Assembly (NCBI RefSeq): GCF_003473485.1
Contig: NC_053044.1
Location: 942,501-1,006,500 of the forward strand
Reading direction: 5' to 3'
Length of the DNA: 64,000 nucleotides
Source: Medicago truncatula
Taxonomy: Eukaryota; Streptophyta; Magnoliopsida; Fabales; Fabaceae
Shown piece after piece: positions 11,416-23,400 of this stretch. Each line of letters opens with the position of its first letter. Position 1 is the stretch's first letter. Position numbers and translations under genes: made by a program. The notes under the pieces were generated by a model, which searched no databases, was not told the origin of the DNA, and was given only the letters and a program-made list of their open reading frames with translations.

Positions 11416-14400
11416 ATGGCTTGGTATAGAAGAGGAAAGGTTGTTGTTGATGGTTTTCATACCTTGACTTCTAGGGTTTTATCTCAAAATCCAAATTTTC
11501 AACCTAGTAACAGAATTTTGCAATCTGGGTATTTTAATCTGGGTAACAAAAGTGCTAGCTTTAATGGGTTTTCTTCAATTTTTCAACCCAGTAACAGAAT
11601 TTTGCAATCTGGTTTGTATTTGGGTTCCAAAGATGCTAGCTTTAATGTGTTTTCTTCATTTTCTTCAATTTCTAAGAGATTAGGAAAAATGGGTTGTGAA
11701 AATAATAAGAATATTAGGGTTGGTTCTCAAGGTTGTAACTTTAATGGGTTTTCTTCGTTTACTTCGATTTGTAAGATATTAGATAAAAGGGGTTTTGAGA
11801 TTAATAAGAATATTGGGTTGGGTTGTAAAGGTGTTGGCTTTAATGGCTTTTCGTCGTTTTCGAAGAATTTCAAGAGATTAGACCAAAGGGGTTTTGAAGT
11901 TAATACGAATTTTAGAAGATTATACTATGTGGATCCTCAAAATGTGCGGCATTTTAAGCCAAGAGGGCCAAAGAATTGGTTTCAGAATCCTAGGCATGTT
12001 ATGATTGGTATAGTGGTTGGTTCTGGTGTTTTTATAACTGTGTATTTTGGGAATATGGAAACTGTTCCTTATACAAAGCGAACGCATTTGATTTTGATGC
12101 CGAAAGAGATGGAGAAGAAGATTGGGGAGAGAGAGTTTGAGAAGATGAAGGCAGGTTTTAAGGGGAAGTTGTTGCCTGCAATGCACCCTGAAAGTGTAAG
12201 AGTGAGGATGATTGCAAATGATATTGTTGAAGCTTTGAAGAGAGGGTTGAGTAAGGAGAATGTGTGGAGTGATATAGATTATGCTTCAGAAAATACTGTG
12301 TTTGGTGAAGAAAAGGGGAAGGAGACAATTAGTGCATTGACTGAAAATGGAGGGAATGTTGAAGGGAATTGGCATCGGGAAGATGAGATTCTTGATGATA
12401 AATGGGTTCAGAAGAGTAGAAAAAAGGGTCAGGAGCGAGGGTCGCAACCTAATACGTCACATTTGGATGGGTTGAATTGGGAGATTTTGGTGGTGAATGA
12501 TCCTATGGTTAATGCCTTTTGCTTACCTGGTGGGAAGATAGTTGTGTTTACGGGTTTGCTCGAACATTTTAGAAGTGATGCAGAGATAGCAACTATTATT
12601 GGACATGAGGTATTTGTTTGATTCGTTTAACTTATTAGGCTTGTTTGGATTAACTTATTTGAACTTATATACCTTCTAAGCACTTCTGAGACTGTTAAAG
12701 AGATATTATGGAACACAATATATGACATGTCTGAAAGTTTTTTTCTATTTATGATAAATGTTTAAAGCTTATATGCAAACAAATTGACTTTATTTTATCT
12801 TTTGTTATAGAAATAGCTTATACTTAAGCGCTTATATGATATAGGCTTATGCTAAAAGCGCTTACTTAAGCTATTTATGCAAACAAGGCAATTGTTTTTG
12901 CAATTTAACATGTTTAGGAGACATAAAGTCTAACACTTTGCTGCTTGGTAATTAGGTTGGACATGCTGTGGCCAGACACAGTGCTGAGGGGATGACAAAG
13001 AATATGTGGGTTTTAATTCTAAACTTCATACTTTATCAATTCGTCACACCTGATATTGTCAACACTATGTCATCACTTCTCTTACGGCTTCCTTTCTCCA
13101 GAAGGTAATCATTCCTCCGTTGTCTCTCTTTATAACCAATTGAATTTTTGTATTGTTCTTTAATAATAGTAGACTCATTTCATCGATACATAGGTAATGT
13201 TTGTTAGACAGGTTAGAATAGGAGTACACATCAAATATTTAGACAAGTGAAAAACATGATATTTGGGAAATGATTTATAAAATTTACTTGAATTAGTGGA
13301 ACTAGAGGTAGAATAGATTGTTCTGTTTTGTTTTGTTCGTATGCAAAATGCTACCGTATACGTTTAGTCATGTAGCAATGTTATTTTTGGCCTTCACAAT
13401 GAATTCTTTTGTTTAGTGTTGTTTGCTCTCTCATTCTGTTCAGTGTTGGTAATCAATTACTGTTCATTTTGTTCAACTTTATTATGCAATATGAAATTGG
13501 AATTTTTATGTTAGTTGGTGTTTTATTATGTATGTATCATTTGCAGTTTTTTTAAAGTCATTTTTTTGTATCCAGACTCTTACAAGTTTACGAGTCAATT
13601 CTGTGTAGACTCTCGAGTCTGAAAACATTGATCTTGTGTGCTTATATTTATGTTATGTGTGAAATTTAATTCGAGCATTATGTCACGTTACTATAATATG
13701 AATAGTTTGAGTTTCTCTTATTTTACAAGAGAGGAAGATAAGAAAAACAGAAACAAATTTATGGCTGGACTCTGATAAGAGTCCCACAGTGGATAAGATA
13801 TGACATGATAAAACGTTTATAAGTGGGAGGCATCCCTCACCTAACAAGCCGGTTCTGTAGGGTTAAGTTAGCTCCAACTAACTTTTAAGATGGTATTAGA
13901 GCCTTTCCAACATCTGTTCGAGCCACTCAAATCACCCTCTAGATGTCAATACTAAATACTAAACAGAAACCCAAACTAGACGGCTTTAGCAAATGAGAGT
14001 GATAAATAGATATTATAAGAGCAGATAGTTGCTACTTTGTACACAGCTAATGTGATGATGTTAGTCTAAATCAAGATTTTGTTTAGAAACGAAAAGGAGA
14101 GTCAAAATCGTAAATTGTTGTGGGATCGTAACACAGATTTTGGTAAAATCCAAATAGCAACTTCAACAACCAAGCTTTTATTACTGAAATAAGTATTGTC
14201 GCTCTTTGCCTGCTAGCTCACTGACCTTTATGATCTCCCTGCTAGCCCACGTGGGATACTAGATGAACCTTCGAAATAGGAAGTAACTTTAATTTGTAGT
14301 TGACATTTCCATACCTGCGAGTTTTTTTTGTAAATTATACGAAGTGTTGCCAAATATCGGCGATGTCAATATTTTTTCTTTCTGCCATGGTTTGTCATCC

Positions 14401-15756
14401 TTAATCCATTACACTGACTCTACAAGCAACAACTAAAATGTACTTTCTGCCCATATGTACATTTTTTTTGTTGGTCACGAAACGTTTCTTCCTTAGTACT
14501 TGACAGAAATTTATACTACCTGTTTCCAATCCTTCATTTATACATGAATGCCATAAAAAAAAATAAAAATACAATGACCACCTCTAAATATGAATTGGAA
14601 TTTTGATTTATCTTATATTGGAAAGTTGTAGAAGCATTCATTAGCCCAAATGGTATAACCTAGCACGTGTAATGCCCTCTCCTTAAAAACTTATCATTGT
14701 TATTGATCCCTTTGAGTTACACTGCTTTACCTGATGTGTAAATTCTGCAGTAATCTTTCTACTATCTATAATTGCTTACTCACAAATTACATCCATATTT
14801 GCATTAATTCCATGCTTAGTAGAAGGCATCATGATAAAACATTGTAGATAAAGAACAAAGTTCTGGTACTATTTGTTAGAAAGAAAACATGTAATTCAAT
14901 GAAGTGAATCACAGTTAGTAATAATAACTAAACAAAATATACGTGTATGAGATAGACCAAAGTAATTTATTTGCATAGGAATGCTTAAATGTTCTTGGAG
15001 TTATTATGCCTACTCGCTATGATATTATAGAATAAGAAACATATTGTATGTTACCGTGTACTAGTTTCAATTGTATTCGAGTCAATTTTAAATTTGTACA
15101 TTTTATGACTATAATGAGTCTGATTTCGGAGCTTGTGAGAAATATACACGTTATATAAAGTTTCTCATTTACATTTGTTTCTTGTTGGACTGTGGATTAG
15201 TCCTAAGATTTCATTTTAATCTTCTTTTCAATTTTCTTGTTGTGCTTCCTTTTAACTTTGTGGATGCATCACCATCAAATTTTCACATTCCATTTTGACT
15301 ATCTAACAACTATGTCCTGACATGACTACTTTTAAGCATGATGATTTTAAATATACATAATTATTTATCATCATTCACCCGAGTATAAACAAAACTAATG
15401 TAATTTTAACTATACACAAATGTGGTGAATGATGGTAGTATATTTTGTTTCTATTTTTTATTACAAATTTTTGTGAATTAACCCAATTTTTTCCACAATT
15501 TTTCAGGATGGAAATTGAAGCTGATTACATTGGTCTTCTATTAGTGGCATCTGCCGGTTATGACCCACGTGTGGCACCTAAAGTCTACGAGAAGTTGGGA
15601 AAAATATCCGGTGATTCTAAGCTTTTAGATTATTTTGCCACTCATCCATCTGGAAGAAAACGAGCAGAATTACTGGCTCAAGCTCAGGTGATGGATGAAG
15701 CTCTTACTATATATAAGAATGTAAGAGAAGGACATGGTGTTGAAGGATTTCTTTAG
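11416..15756 (+). CDS. OMA1: OMA1-like mitochondrial inner-membrane zinc metalloprotease (M48), 3 exons
   Basis: Exons are 11416-12609, 12956-13104 and 15507-15756, giving 1593 nt (530 aa). The zinc motif HEVGH (residues 397-401) is split by intron 1 between HE and VGH. The third ligand region EIEADYIGLLL follows in exon 3, and LPFSRRMEIEAD joins cleanly across intron 2. A single membrane span lies at about residues 195-213 (VMIGIVVGSGVFITVYFG). The family cleaves inner-membrane proteins during mitochondrial stress. The basic start MAWYRRGKVVV fits a targeting presequence. ATG 11416 was chosen over in-frame ATG 11236 for that reason. The N-terminal region before the span contains in-frame tandem repeats (about 28-aa units, then 33-aa units), unusual for the family. 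It appears intact. Confidence 0.9.
11500..11913 (+). repeat. In-frame tandem repeats in the OMA1 N-terminal region
   Basis: Two units beginning QPSNRILQSG start at 11500 and 11584 (84 bp apart). Two full 99-bp units beginning FSSF lie at 11650-11748 and 11749-11847, followed by a partial third to about 11913. Unit hallmarks are FSSFxSIxKxLxKxG and NKNIxxG, and all changes keep the reading frame. Confidence 0.85.
12637..12895. mobile_element. MITE in OMA1 intron 1
   Basis: The start 'ggcttgtttggattaactta' is the inverse of the end 'taagctatttatgcaaacaa' with mismatches. Internal 'agcgctta' and 'ataagc' words mark the same family as the MITE at 52079-52437. It occupies most of the short intron and should not affect splicing, since donor (12610) and acceptor (12955) lie outside. 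Confidence 0.55.
13755..13903 (+). mobile_element. LTR end plus primer-binding site fragment in OMA1 intron 2
   Basis: The sequence 'gtcccacagtgg..aagtgggagg..ccctcacc' leads into 'tggtattagagcc' at 13891-13903. The latter resembles the TGGTATCAGAGC primer-binding site complementary to initiator tRNA-Met used by many plant LTR retroelements. The remainder of the 2.4-kb intron shows no coding sequence. Confidence 0.5.
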
Positions 15757-16636
15757 GACTGCCATTACTGTTTTGTGAGAGTATTTTGAAAAAGTTAAGG
15801 TCACAATGAGCATGTAAAAAGAATCACATTCCTCCTACATTGTGTTGGATACTGCATGTTTCCAAATTAACTGGATCTGTTGCCTGAGATTCAGAGTATG
15901 GTAGCCACTCTTGAAATCTGTTACTCTCAGCATAATCATCAAGTGCAGAAGAAGCAATGGATCAGGTGGAATTCTGCAAGTGAATACATTGCATGGATTA
16001 GCTGAAGCTGACAGATAATTTGGTTTGTGTGTACAGATTGAATTTAATTACTATGCACTGAGTCACTAGCAATCTAAAAATAAGTTACAATGACATTTAT
16101 TATATCTCATCATTTATATGCAAGTAATTTTTAAGAGTGATATTATAACCTTACACTATAGTTAAATGCAATTAAACATCTACATAAAACTTTTTAAAAA
16201 TATCAATATTCAATTATTAAAATCATAAAATAGGCTGCTACCATGCATACAAAACATAAAAATTCCGATACCGTGTATGCTACTTTCTTTTCAAATTTGA
16301 TTAGATGTGAAGAAGGATCAATTGTAACATGAGCCAGAGACGACATGAATGAACAAACACGGCCGTGTTGGTTACTGAGTTTGGTCAGCTAGCTTATTGA
16401 GCTTAACTTTCTTGATTTAACTCTCAAAATCTTATTAAATAAAATAGAACACAGATTACTAAGCAATAACAGATTAACCAACAAAATACCTTAGTGGTTG
16501 GGGACTTATATCCTTCACAAAATAATTTTAATAGCTCCTTCCTGAATAATTATCGCTTGTAGTTGAAATTGATAACTACAGCAATAAAAAAAGTACACAC
16601 AAAAGATAGTAGTATTTTTGTGACTTACCTATATAC
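15757..16636. other. Convergent intergenic region
   Basis: It lies between the 3' end of OMA1 and the 3' end of the minus-strand resistance-gene pseudogene. It presumably contains the OMA1 3' UTR. No further gene or repeat was recognised. Confidence 0.5.
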
Positions 16637-19600
16637 TTATGTGATTATTTTGTAGTTGATAAGTATACAGGGAATGTGAGCTATCTTATGCCACTCTTTC
16701 CCGTGCTTTGTTCGCAAAGTTGCTTCCAGCAATGGACAGTCAGATATACTCAGTAAGTTAAGAGAGGAAGGCAACTCTTCTTCTGGCAATGACTTGAGCT
16801 TAGGTGCATCTGAAATCTCAAGGTTTTGGAGAGAGGTGAGATGGTCGAGCCACTTCCCATCAAAGGACTCTATATAATCAAGTTGATAGATGTGTAAGGA
16901 CATGAGAGAAGAAGGTAGCAATGACCCTTCCATTCTCATCAACAATGTCACAACCTCCAATTTCCAACACATAAAGATTATTGATATTTTCCAAATTCCA
17001 CCTTGTATTCCATACAATTCCCGCAACAGAAAGTTTCCTTAAATTGACAGGTAATCCCTCTGAGGCAAAATGTTGCAGATTTGGAAGGTTAAGAACTCTC
17101 AATTCTTGAAGGCCAGCAAGGGTGTTGATTGGTTCTGGTAATGAATGAAGCTTGTCACACCCATACACGAGGAAACAACTGAGGTTAGGAGTGGACAATC
17201 CACCCGGGGAAAATGAATCTAGTTCATCACAACACCGTATTTCGATACTTTGAATAAATGATAGACTCTGTGATGCATCTTTTGCTACGAAAATTGATTT
17301 GAGATTTTCACAACCCTTAATATATAGACTTTGGAGCACAGGAAAAGAGCCTAATGTAAAGGATGTCATTGAGTTACAGCTGAATTCAATTGACAATTGC
17401 TCAAGTGATGTGTAATTGTGCCAGGAATTATGGGGGAGGAATTCCAGATTTTCACAATAATGGAGTGATAGAGATTGTAAGGTTTTTGGTAGACCGTCTC
17501 TTGGGAAGGACATCAGAGAGGGAATCCGGTCTAATGTTAACTTTCGCAGAGAATTGAAAGAAAACATCAATTGGCCGAATACATTTGATGGTCTCAAAAT
17601 AATGTTACTATTACCGTTTGAATGGCTTGCCTGCAATAGTAGATCACACTCTCTTAAATGAAGTTCGGTCAAGGATGGAAGTATTCTTGGTATGTTTCCT
17701 TTGAGTTTTGGACATCTTTCCAGTAATAGGCATTTTAGACTAGGAAACTGTATAGTTGTACCTCCAATCAAGTTCCATTCCTCCCATTCTGGCATATCCT
17801 TAAATTCTAGCCTCTCTAAGGAAGGAAATGGTTGAAATGAAGGAGAATCACTTCCAATGAATTCAGCACCAACAATCCTTATAGATGCCATCGAATAAAT
17901 GAAGAGTTCTTTAAGGCATTGTAATTTTCCAAGGGGAGGAAGACATGAGCAAAGATTGCAACCACCTATGATCATAGACACCATGTTTCCAAAGGAATAA
18001 TCACCCAACCATTTTGGAAAGTTGGTTCCACCATAGCCATGAATACCGAGATTCTTCAAATTTGTCGAGGGTCGCAACTGTTCAAGTACAAAACTTTGAA
18101 TTTGTGGTTCCATTGGAATAGTAGTAACTTGTTGATTCCATTGTAGTGCCAACCAATCAATTTGATTTTTCATCATCAAATTTGCTCGAAAAGCATTAGA
18201 GGGCTCAATAACATTTTGAAGATTTGAGATGCAAAGATTTCCATGTAGATCAGGAAATTTTCCCAGCTCTGCAATCTTCAATCCATCTTGTTGTTTGCTG
18301 ACAACAAAGTTTGAAGATTTGTTAGTTTTGCAATTTGTGCAGGCATCTCCGTTAGTGTCGTGCCTCTGATGTCAAGGTGGCGTAGATTCACCAATTTTCT
18401 CATGTCCTTAGGCAATTCAGTGAGATTCCCACAGTGGAACAACAACAAGGTTTGCAGATTTTAAAGCTTGCATGTTGCAGAAGGCAACCTTTCAATCCCA
18501 GTGTAAGAGAGATTCAAGTATCGCAGGTATATCAAATTCCCAATAGATTCGGGCAACTCAGTGATGTTCCAGTAGCCTGGCAGAGATAAAACACGTAACT
18601 GTTTCATTCTTGGCAAAAAGTCGTGCACTACCTTGTCTGATAAGGAACAATAAGACTGTGTTCCCGGTGATACTTGTAGCGGTAAGGCCAGGAAGGTACG
18701 TAAATCTTTTAGTCCATACAATTTATCAAATTTATTGTATGAGTCATATTTCCCTCTATTAAATGACAAATGGCGTACTCTTTCATGTAGCTCCCCTTCG
18801 TCCAACATCATACAATATGGATATGAAACCATTGTAGCTAAATCATTAATGAGGTCGTGCATTTCAAAGCTTGCTTTCCCATCATCAACAAGTTGCCGAT
18901 GTATTAGTGACCTTGACACTAGTTCATCAAAGTATTCCTCTCCAACTTTTTCCCAGCTTTTATGACTTCTGGACTGATGTACTAAGCCTTCTGCAATCCA
19001 CAACTCGACCACTGTCTTTTTTTTCAACCTGGAGTTCTTTGGAAATATTGAACAATAAGCAAAACATCGTTTTAAGGGAGCTGGAAGATAATGATAGCTC
19101 AATAACAGAGCTGGTTGCACCTCAACATTTTCCAAATTCCAAACATTACTTTTCAAAACATTATTCCAGTCATCCTCTGATGATTTAGTGCGAAGAAGAC
19201 CCCCAAGTGCTACTGCAGCTAATGGTAATCCATCACATTTCGTAGAGATTTCTTTGCCAATCAATTCTAGGTTGGACCGTTGTCGGAAATTACATGCTCC
19301 AAATGCATGTTTGGCAAGTAAAGACCAACACTCGTCACTTCCTATAGGTGTCAAATAGTGGATTGGAAGAAAGGTTTGCACGGCTAGTGCAACTCTCTCA
19401 TCTCGTGTTGTGACGATGAGTTTACTTCCTATTTTCCCGGCATTAAAGATGTCCTTTAGATTGTTCCAATCAATATAGTGTCGATCCCATATGTCATCCA
19501 ATACAAGTAAAAATTTCTTATGCCTTATAATTCGCTGCAATCGCACTTGTAGAGTATTCAAATCATTTGTATCAGTTCTTTTTGAGGGGGAAAATTCAGC

Positions 19601-20138
19601 ATGGGGTGTATTATGGTTGTTTGTATCAATTGTTTCTGAAGTAAATGATTCGACAAGGGTTTTCGTGACTTGGACAATATCAAAATCTTTTGAGATATAT
19701 GCCCACCCTTTCAAATCAAAATTCTCTTTCACTTCTGAATCATTGTAAAGTAATTTTGCAAGGGTTGTTTTACCAATCCCTCCCATGCCTACAAGAAAAC
19801 ATGTTTTTCACCTTAGCACTTGCTGTTTTACCTTGATATTCATCTTTCACTTTGCATCTTAATGCTTCTGTGTTGATTTTATCAAACAAATCATCAGCTT
19901 GAAAGATAACATCTCTCAAGTTTTCCAACCATTGTTTGACAGCATGATTTCTGATCTGTTTCTCCTCAGCATCATTTAGTATTGATTGAAGACTCAACAG
20001 TGTTGTTTTTAGCTTTTCCAAGAGTGAAACATCAAGTTTTTTGCATCTAAAGAAGTTCATGAACTCATGAGAAATCATCTTTTCAAGCAACACCTCTACA
20101 AAAGCTGATAGGAATGCTTCAGCAACAATAGTTGCCAT
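16637..20138 (-). pseudogene. CC-NBS-LRR disease-resistance gene homologue, broken
   Basis: It starts at 20138 with a coiled-coil (Rx-N type) domain: MATIVAEAFLSAFVEVLLEK, then NDAEEKQI and VKQWLENLRD. The NB-ARC domain is complete by motif: GMGGIGKTTLA (P-loop), KFLLVLDDIWD (kinase 2), GSKLIVTTRD (RNBS-B), CDGLPLAAVALGG (GLPL), CFAYCSIFP (RNBS-D) and EMHDLINDLA (MHD). About 15 LRRs follow to 16650. Lesions: the CC frame stops at about 19770 and the P-loop is in another frame with the usual CC-NB linker missing; TAA replaces a residue in CKL-NLQTL at about 18461; a small deletion shifts frame near 18300; another shift follows GGCDIVDEN near 16935. Intact members of this class are cytoplasmic immune receptors. 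Separate truncated products cannot be excluded. Confidence 0.9.
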
Positions 20139-20428
20139 GAAGTTCTTTGCTTGAGAAGAGTAAGAACAGGTTTACAAGAAAAACAGTATAGAAGAAGTAA
20201 ACTCTATCTTCTTTAAGTTTTTCTTTCTATGGCTATCATTTCATTTCAAAAGGAAATAGATGAGCATCACTTTTGCACAATCTACAGTAAGATGTTTGTT
20301 ATAAAAGGGTAGCATTGGAAACTTATCAAATTACAAAAGTCAATGCATTCATACCTTTAGAAATTATAAAAAGAAAAGAAACTTTTTATTGGACTAAATA
20401 TGTTCTTTCTGTCTATATAAATATTCAA
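20139..20428 (-). promoter_or_regulatory. Former upstream region of the NLR pseudogene
   Basis: AT-rich, non-coding sequence between the CC start codon and the adjacent MITE. No distinctive element was recognised. Confidence 0.3.
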
Positions 20429-20603
20429 GAGGAATGCTAGGGACATACTCCCTAACACACTCTTTTGACACACTCCAATAATAATAAGCCATGTCATCCA
20501 TGTTTTTCTATTCTTTTACCTATTACCGGTTGCATAAAAAATTATGGATGACATGTCTCATTATTATTGGAGTGTGTCAAAGAGTGTGTCCCTAGCATTT
20601 CTC
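20429..20603. mobile_element. Mutator-type MITE with 9-bp TSD
   Basis: Long terminal inverted repeats begin GAGGAATGCTAGGGACA on the left and GAGAAATGCTAGGGACA on the inverted right end. They continue through 'gacacactccaataataat' and 'catgtcatccat' with few mismatches, so nearly the whole 175 bp folds back. The 9-bp direct repeat AATATTCAA flanks it at 20420-20428 and 20604-20612. Confidence 0.85.
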
Positions 20604-20694
20604 AATATTCAAACTTAACATTTTAATCCCGTTAAAAAAAAAATCTACTTTTAGTCCATCAAAAAAATTTCATCCACATTTTTGTGTTTGCTTT

Positions 20695-21190
20695 TTTCTT
20701 TTGAAAAAAATAAATGTTATTCATTCATTCAAATTCAAATTGATAGTACATCGATACAATGAAAATTCGCTAAAAACGAAAAGGATGAATCTGTGAACAA
20801 ACTCACATCATCCATGTTAATAGCATAAAACGGCAAAGTACTAAAGCCTACACATATGACTATATTTAAGTCTCCGAAATACCTTTGTCTCCGGATCTGC
20901 AACGTTGATGACTCCAAAGTCATTGATTTGATCTGCACTGGATCGAAGCTGATCTGACAATCTGAACCGAACAAATACCCAAACAAAACAAGAAAGACAA
21001 ACAACGTCGCACAAAGACGACGAACAAAACAATGCCGCACTAAGACAGCGAAATCACGAAAGCAAAAACGAAATAGATGTGAAAATCACTTATTTCAAAA
21101 AAAGGGAAATAGAAAAAAACATGTTAGAGGGGTGATTTTGGGTCAAAAATTGACTATGAATTACCCCTCTTTGGTGGATGAAGATGAAGA
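20695..21190 (-). repeat. Dispersed repeat, copy 1 (partner 61015-61400)
   Basis: Both copies share, in order, 'attcattcattca', 'atcgctaaaaacg'-like text, 'gaacaaactcaca', 'aatagcataaaac', 'acaagacgacgaa', 'aatcacttattt' and a terminal 'gaggggtgattttgg' block. In reverse orientation the unit ends 'gaatgaataacatttatttttttc', which could be the tail of a non-LTR retroposon. The class remains uncertain. Confidence 0.5.
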
Positions 21191-21314
21191 AACTAAGGTT
21201 TTGGTGACGGCTCAAAGAGAGAAGGGAAGTTTTGTGTTTGCTTTTAACGTGTTCAGCTTTTCGTGTTTGTATTTTGAGTCAAGTCTTTTTACTTTTTTAT
21301 ATTGTTCTTTTTTT

Positions 21315-21392
21315 GGTGGTGGCAGAGGTTTGAACCCCGGACCTTGCATATATTATGCATTGCCCATGCCAAGTGATCTAAGTTCACGAGGA
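21315..21392 (-). mobile_element. Short tRNA-like SINE, copy 1
   Basis: Read on the minus strand it begins TCCTCGTGAACTTAG, has a D-arm-like 'ttagatcacttggca', a hairpin 'tgcataatatatgca' where an anticodon arm would be, and the T-arm/B-box 'ggggttcaaacc'. A T run on its plus-strand left side is the likely A tail. The target duplication is imperfect or absent. Confidence 0.6.
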
Positions 21393-21759
21393 CTTCATAT
21401 GTTGTTTTTTTTGGTACACTTTCTATGTTGTTCTTAATTGAATGTTTATATTATTATATTTGATTATAAATTTTTGGAAATATACCACAATCAAATAAAA
21501 TTTTAAATTGTTCCCGATTGTAGTGAAATTATTCGTATTATAATGAGATTAAACTAATTTTTTTAATAATATTATATAAAATATAAAATTACAGATGGTT
21601 TATATGAAATGTGTATAATTATAAGATAAAAGATCAGTTCAAATCATATATTTTATTTATATACAGGTATAAATTACAATACCTTATGAAAATTGCTCTT
21701 CAGGCTTCAAAAATTGCTCTAAGGCACCCCAAAATAGTTACTCAGCATAAAAAGAGTAA
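21393..21759. other. AT-rich intergenic DNA
   Basis: No gene is seen. The last 75 bases contain two close copies of 'caaaaattgctct' just before the Helitron 5' end. Confidence 0.35.
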
Positions 21760-21959
21760 TCTATATACTCTATTAAAATTGATGCATATGAAATTCCCAT
21801 TTTGTCCCTGGAATGGGCATTTAAGTAATTTTCTAATTGGTGGGTTTGGTTTGGTGCCACCTCACCTTTTTTATGCCAAATTTCCCATTTTGCCCTTCAT
21901 CAATTTTTTAAATTATTTTCTAATTTTTAATAACTTTTAACTATTTTCCAATTTTTATG

Positions 21960-23400
21960 TTTTTAACTATTTTTCAATTTTTTCTTCCAAATTCAGTTGC
22001 TTCTACATTGCCGTTGTGGGAGATTAAGATATCGTTTGACCCGGCTTTTTTCTAAATTCTCTAAATTTTTAAGGATAAGTTAGGTCAAACACAATATCAA
22101 TTATTTTAATTTCAATATTGTTTAATCATCACAACCTCACAGATATTTTTATTCACGTTGTCATTTAATGATATCAAATATTTTTATTTCCTTTCTTCAA
22201 CCTCGCGAATATACACACACATTAATGTTTAGAGTAATATTTTATGTCCGTTTGTCTATTTTTTTGTTACGATAATGCATATAATTTTTTTTTTTGTGTT
22301 GTTTGGTTGGGTGCTACCTCACCGATTTTTTTTATTTTTTAGTTTTAACTATTTTCCAATTTTTTCTCCCAAATTCAGTGGCTTCTACATTACCGTTGTG
22401 GGAGATTAAGGTATCGCTTCACCCGACTTTTTTCCAACTTCTCTAAATTTTTAAGGAGAAATTGGGTCAAACACAATATTAATTATTTTAATTTCAATAT
22501 TGTTTAATCATCACAACCTCACAAATATTTTTATTCACGCTGTCATTTAATGATACCAAATATTTTTATTTCCTTTCTTCAACCTCGCGAATATATACAC
22601 ATACATTAACGTTTAGAGTAATATTTTATGTCCGTCTGTCTGTTTTTTTGTTACGCTGATGCATATAATTTTTTTTAGTGTTGTTTGGTTAGGTGCTACC
22701 TCACCGATTTTTTTTAACTATTTTTCAATTTTTTTTTATTTTTAACTATTTTCCAATTTTTTTCTCCCAAATTCAGTTGTTTCTACACTGCCGTTGTGGG
22801 AAATTAAGATACCGTTTGACTCGTTTTTTTTTTCAACTTCCCTATATTTTTAAGGAGAAGTTAGGTCAAATACAATATCAATTAAGTACTTACTAAAAAA
22901 TGTACCTTTTTTAATGCATAAAATTGAATGCAATGAACTTTGACCAAAAGTTGTTGAATGCTTCTTCAAAAAACTACTTCTCGACAATTTATTTCACAAG
23001 CATCTCTCTTCAATTCACGTTGGGAACCTTTTCTTTTATTTTTTAATATTATACTTCAATATATTTTTTTCTTCCATTTAATTTGAAGCGTTCAATTTAA
23101 TTTTTTTTTAAGGAGGTTTCATTTAATTTTATTACCTTTTTTTCAAAGGAATTTTATTATCTTTTTATCACTTATAATTTCAATATCGTTTAATCATCAC
23201 AACTTCACAAATATTTTTATTCACGCTATCATTTAATGATATCAAATATTTGTATTTTCTTTCTTCAACCTCGCAAATATCTACGCACATACACATTAGC
23301 GTTTAGAGTAATTCTTTATGTGTGTCTGTTTTTTTGTTACGCTAATGTGTATAATTTTTTTTAGCGTTGCATAATGCGTATGATTATTTTTATAAAATTT
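21960..23400 (+). repeat. Three tandem units of about 382-398 bp, third one interrupted
   Basis: 'attcagt' anchors at 21991, 22373 and 22771 mark unit spacing of 382 and 398 bp. Each unit has 'gccgttgtggg', 'aatcatcacaacctcaca', 'catttaatgata', 'cctttcttcaacctcgc' and 'tttgttacg'. In the third unit about 290 bp (roughly 22885-23172) separates 'tatcaatta' from 'atttcaatatcg', an insertion relative to units 1 and 2. Confidence 0.8.
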
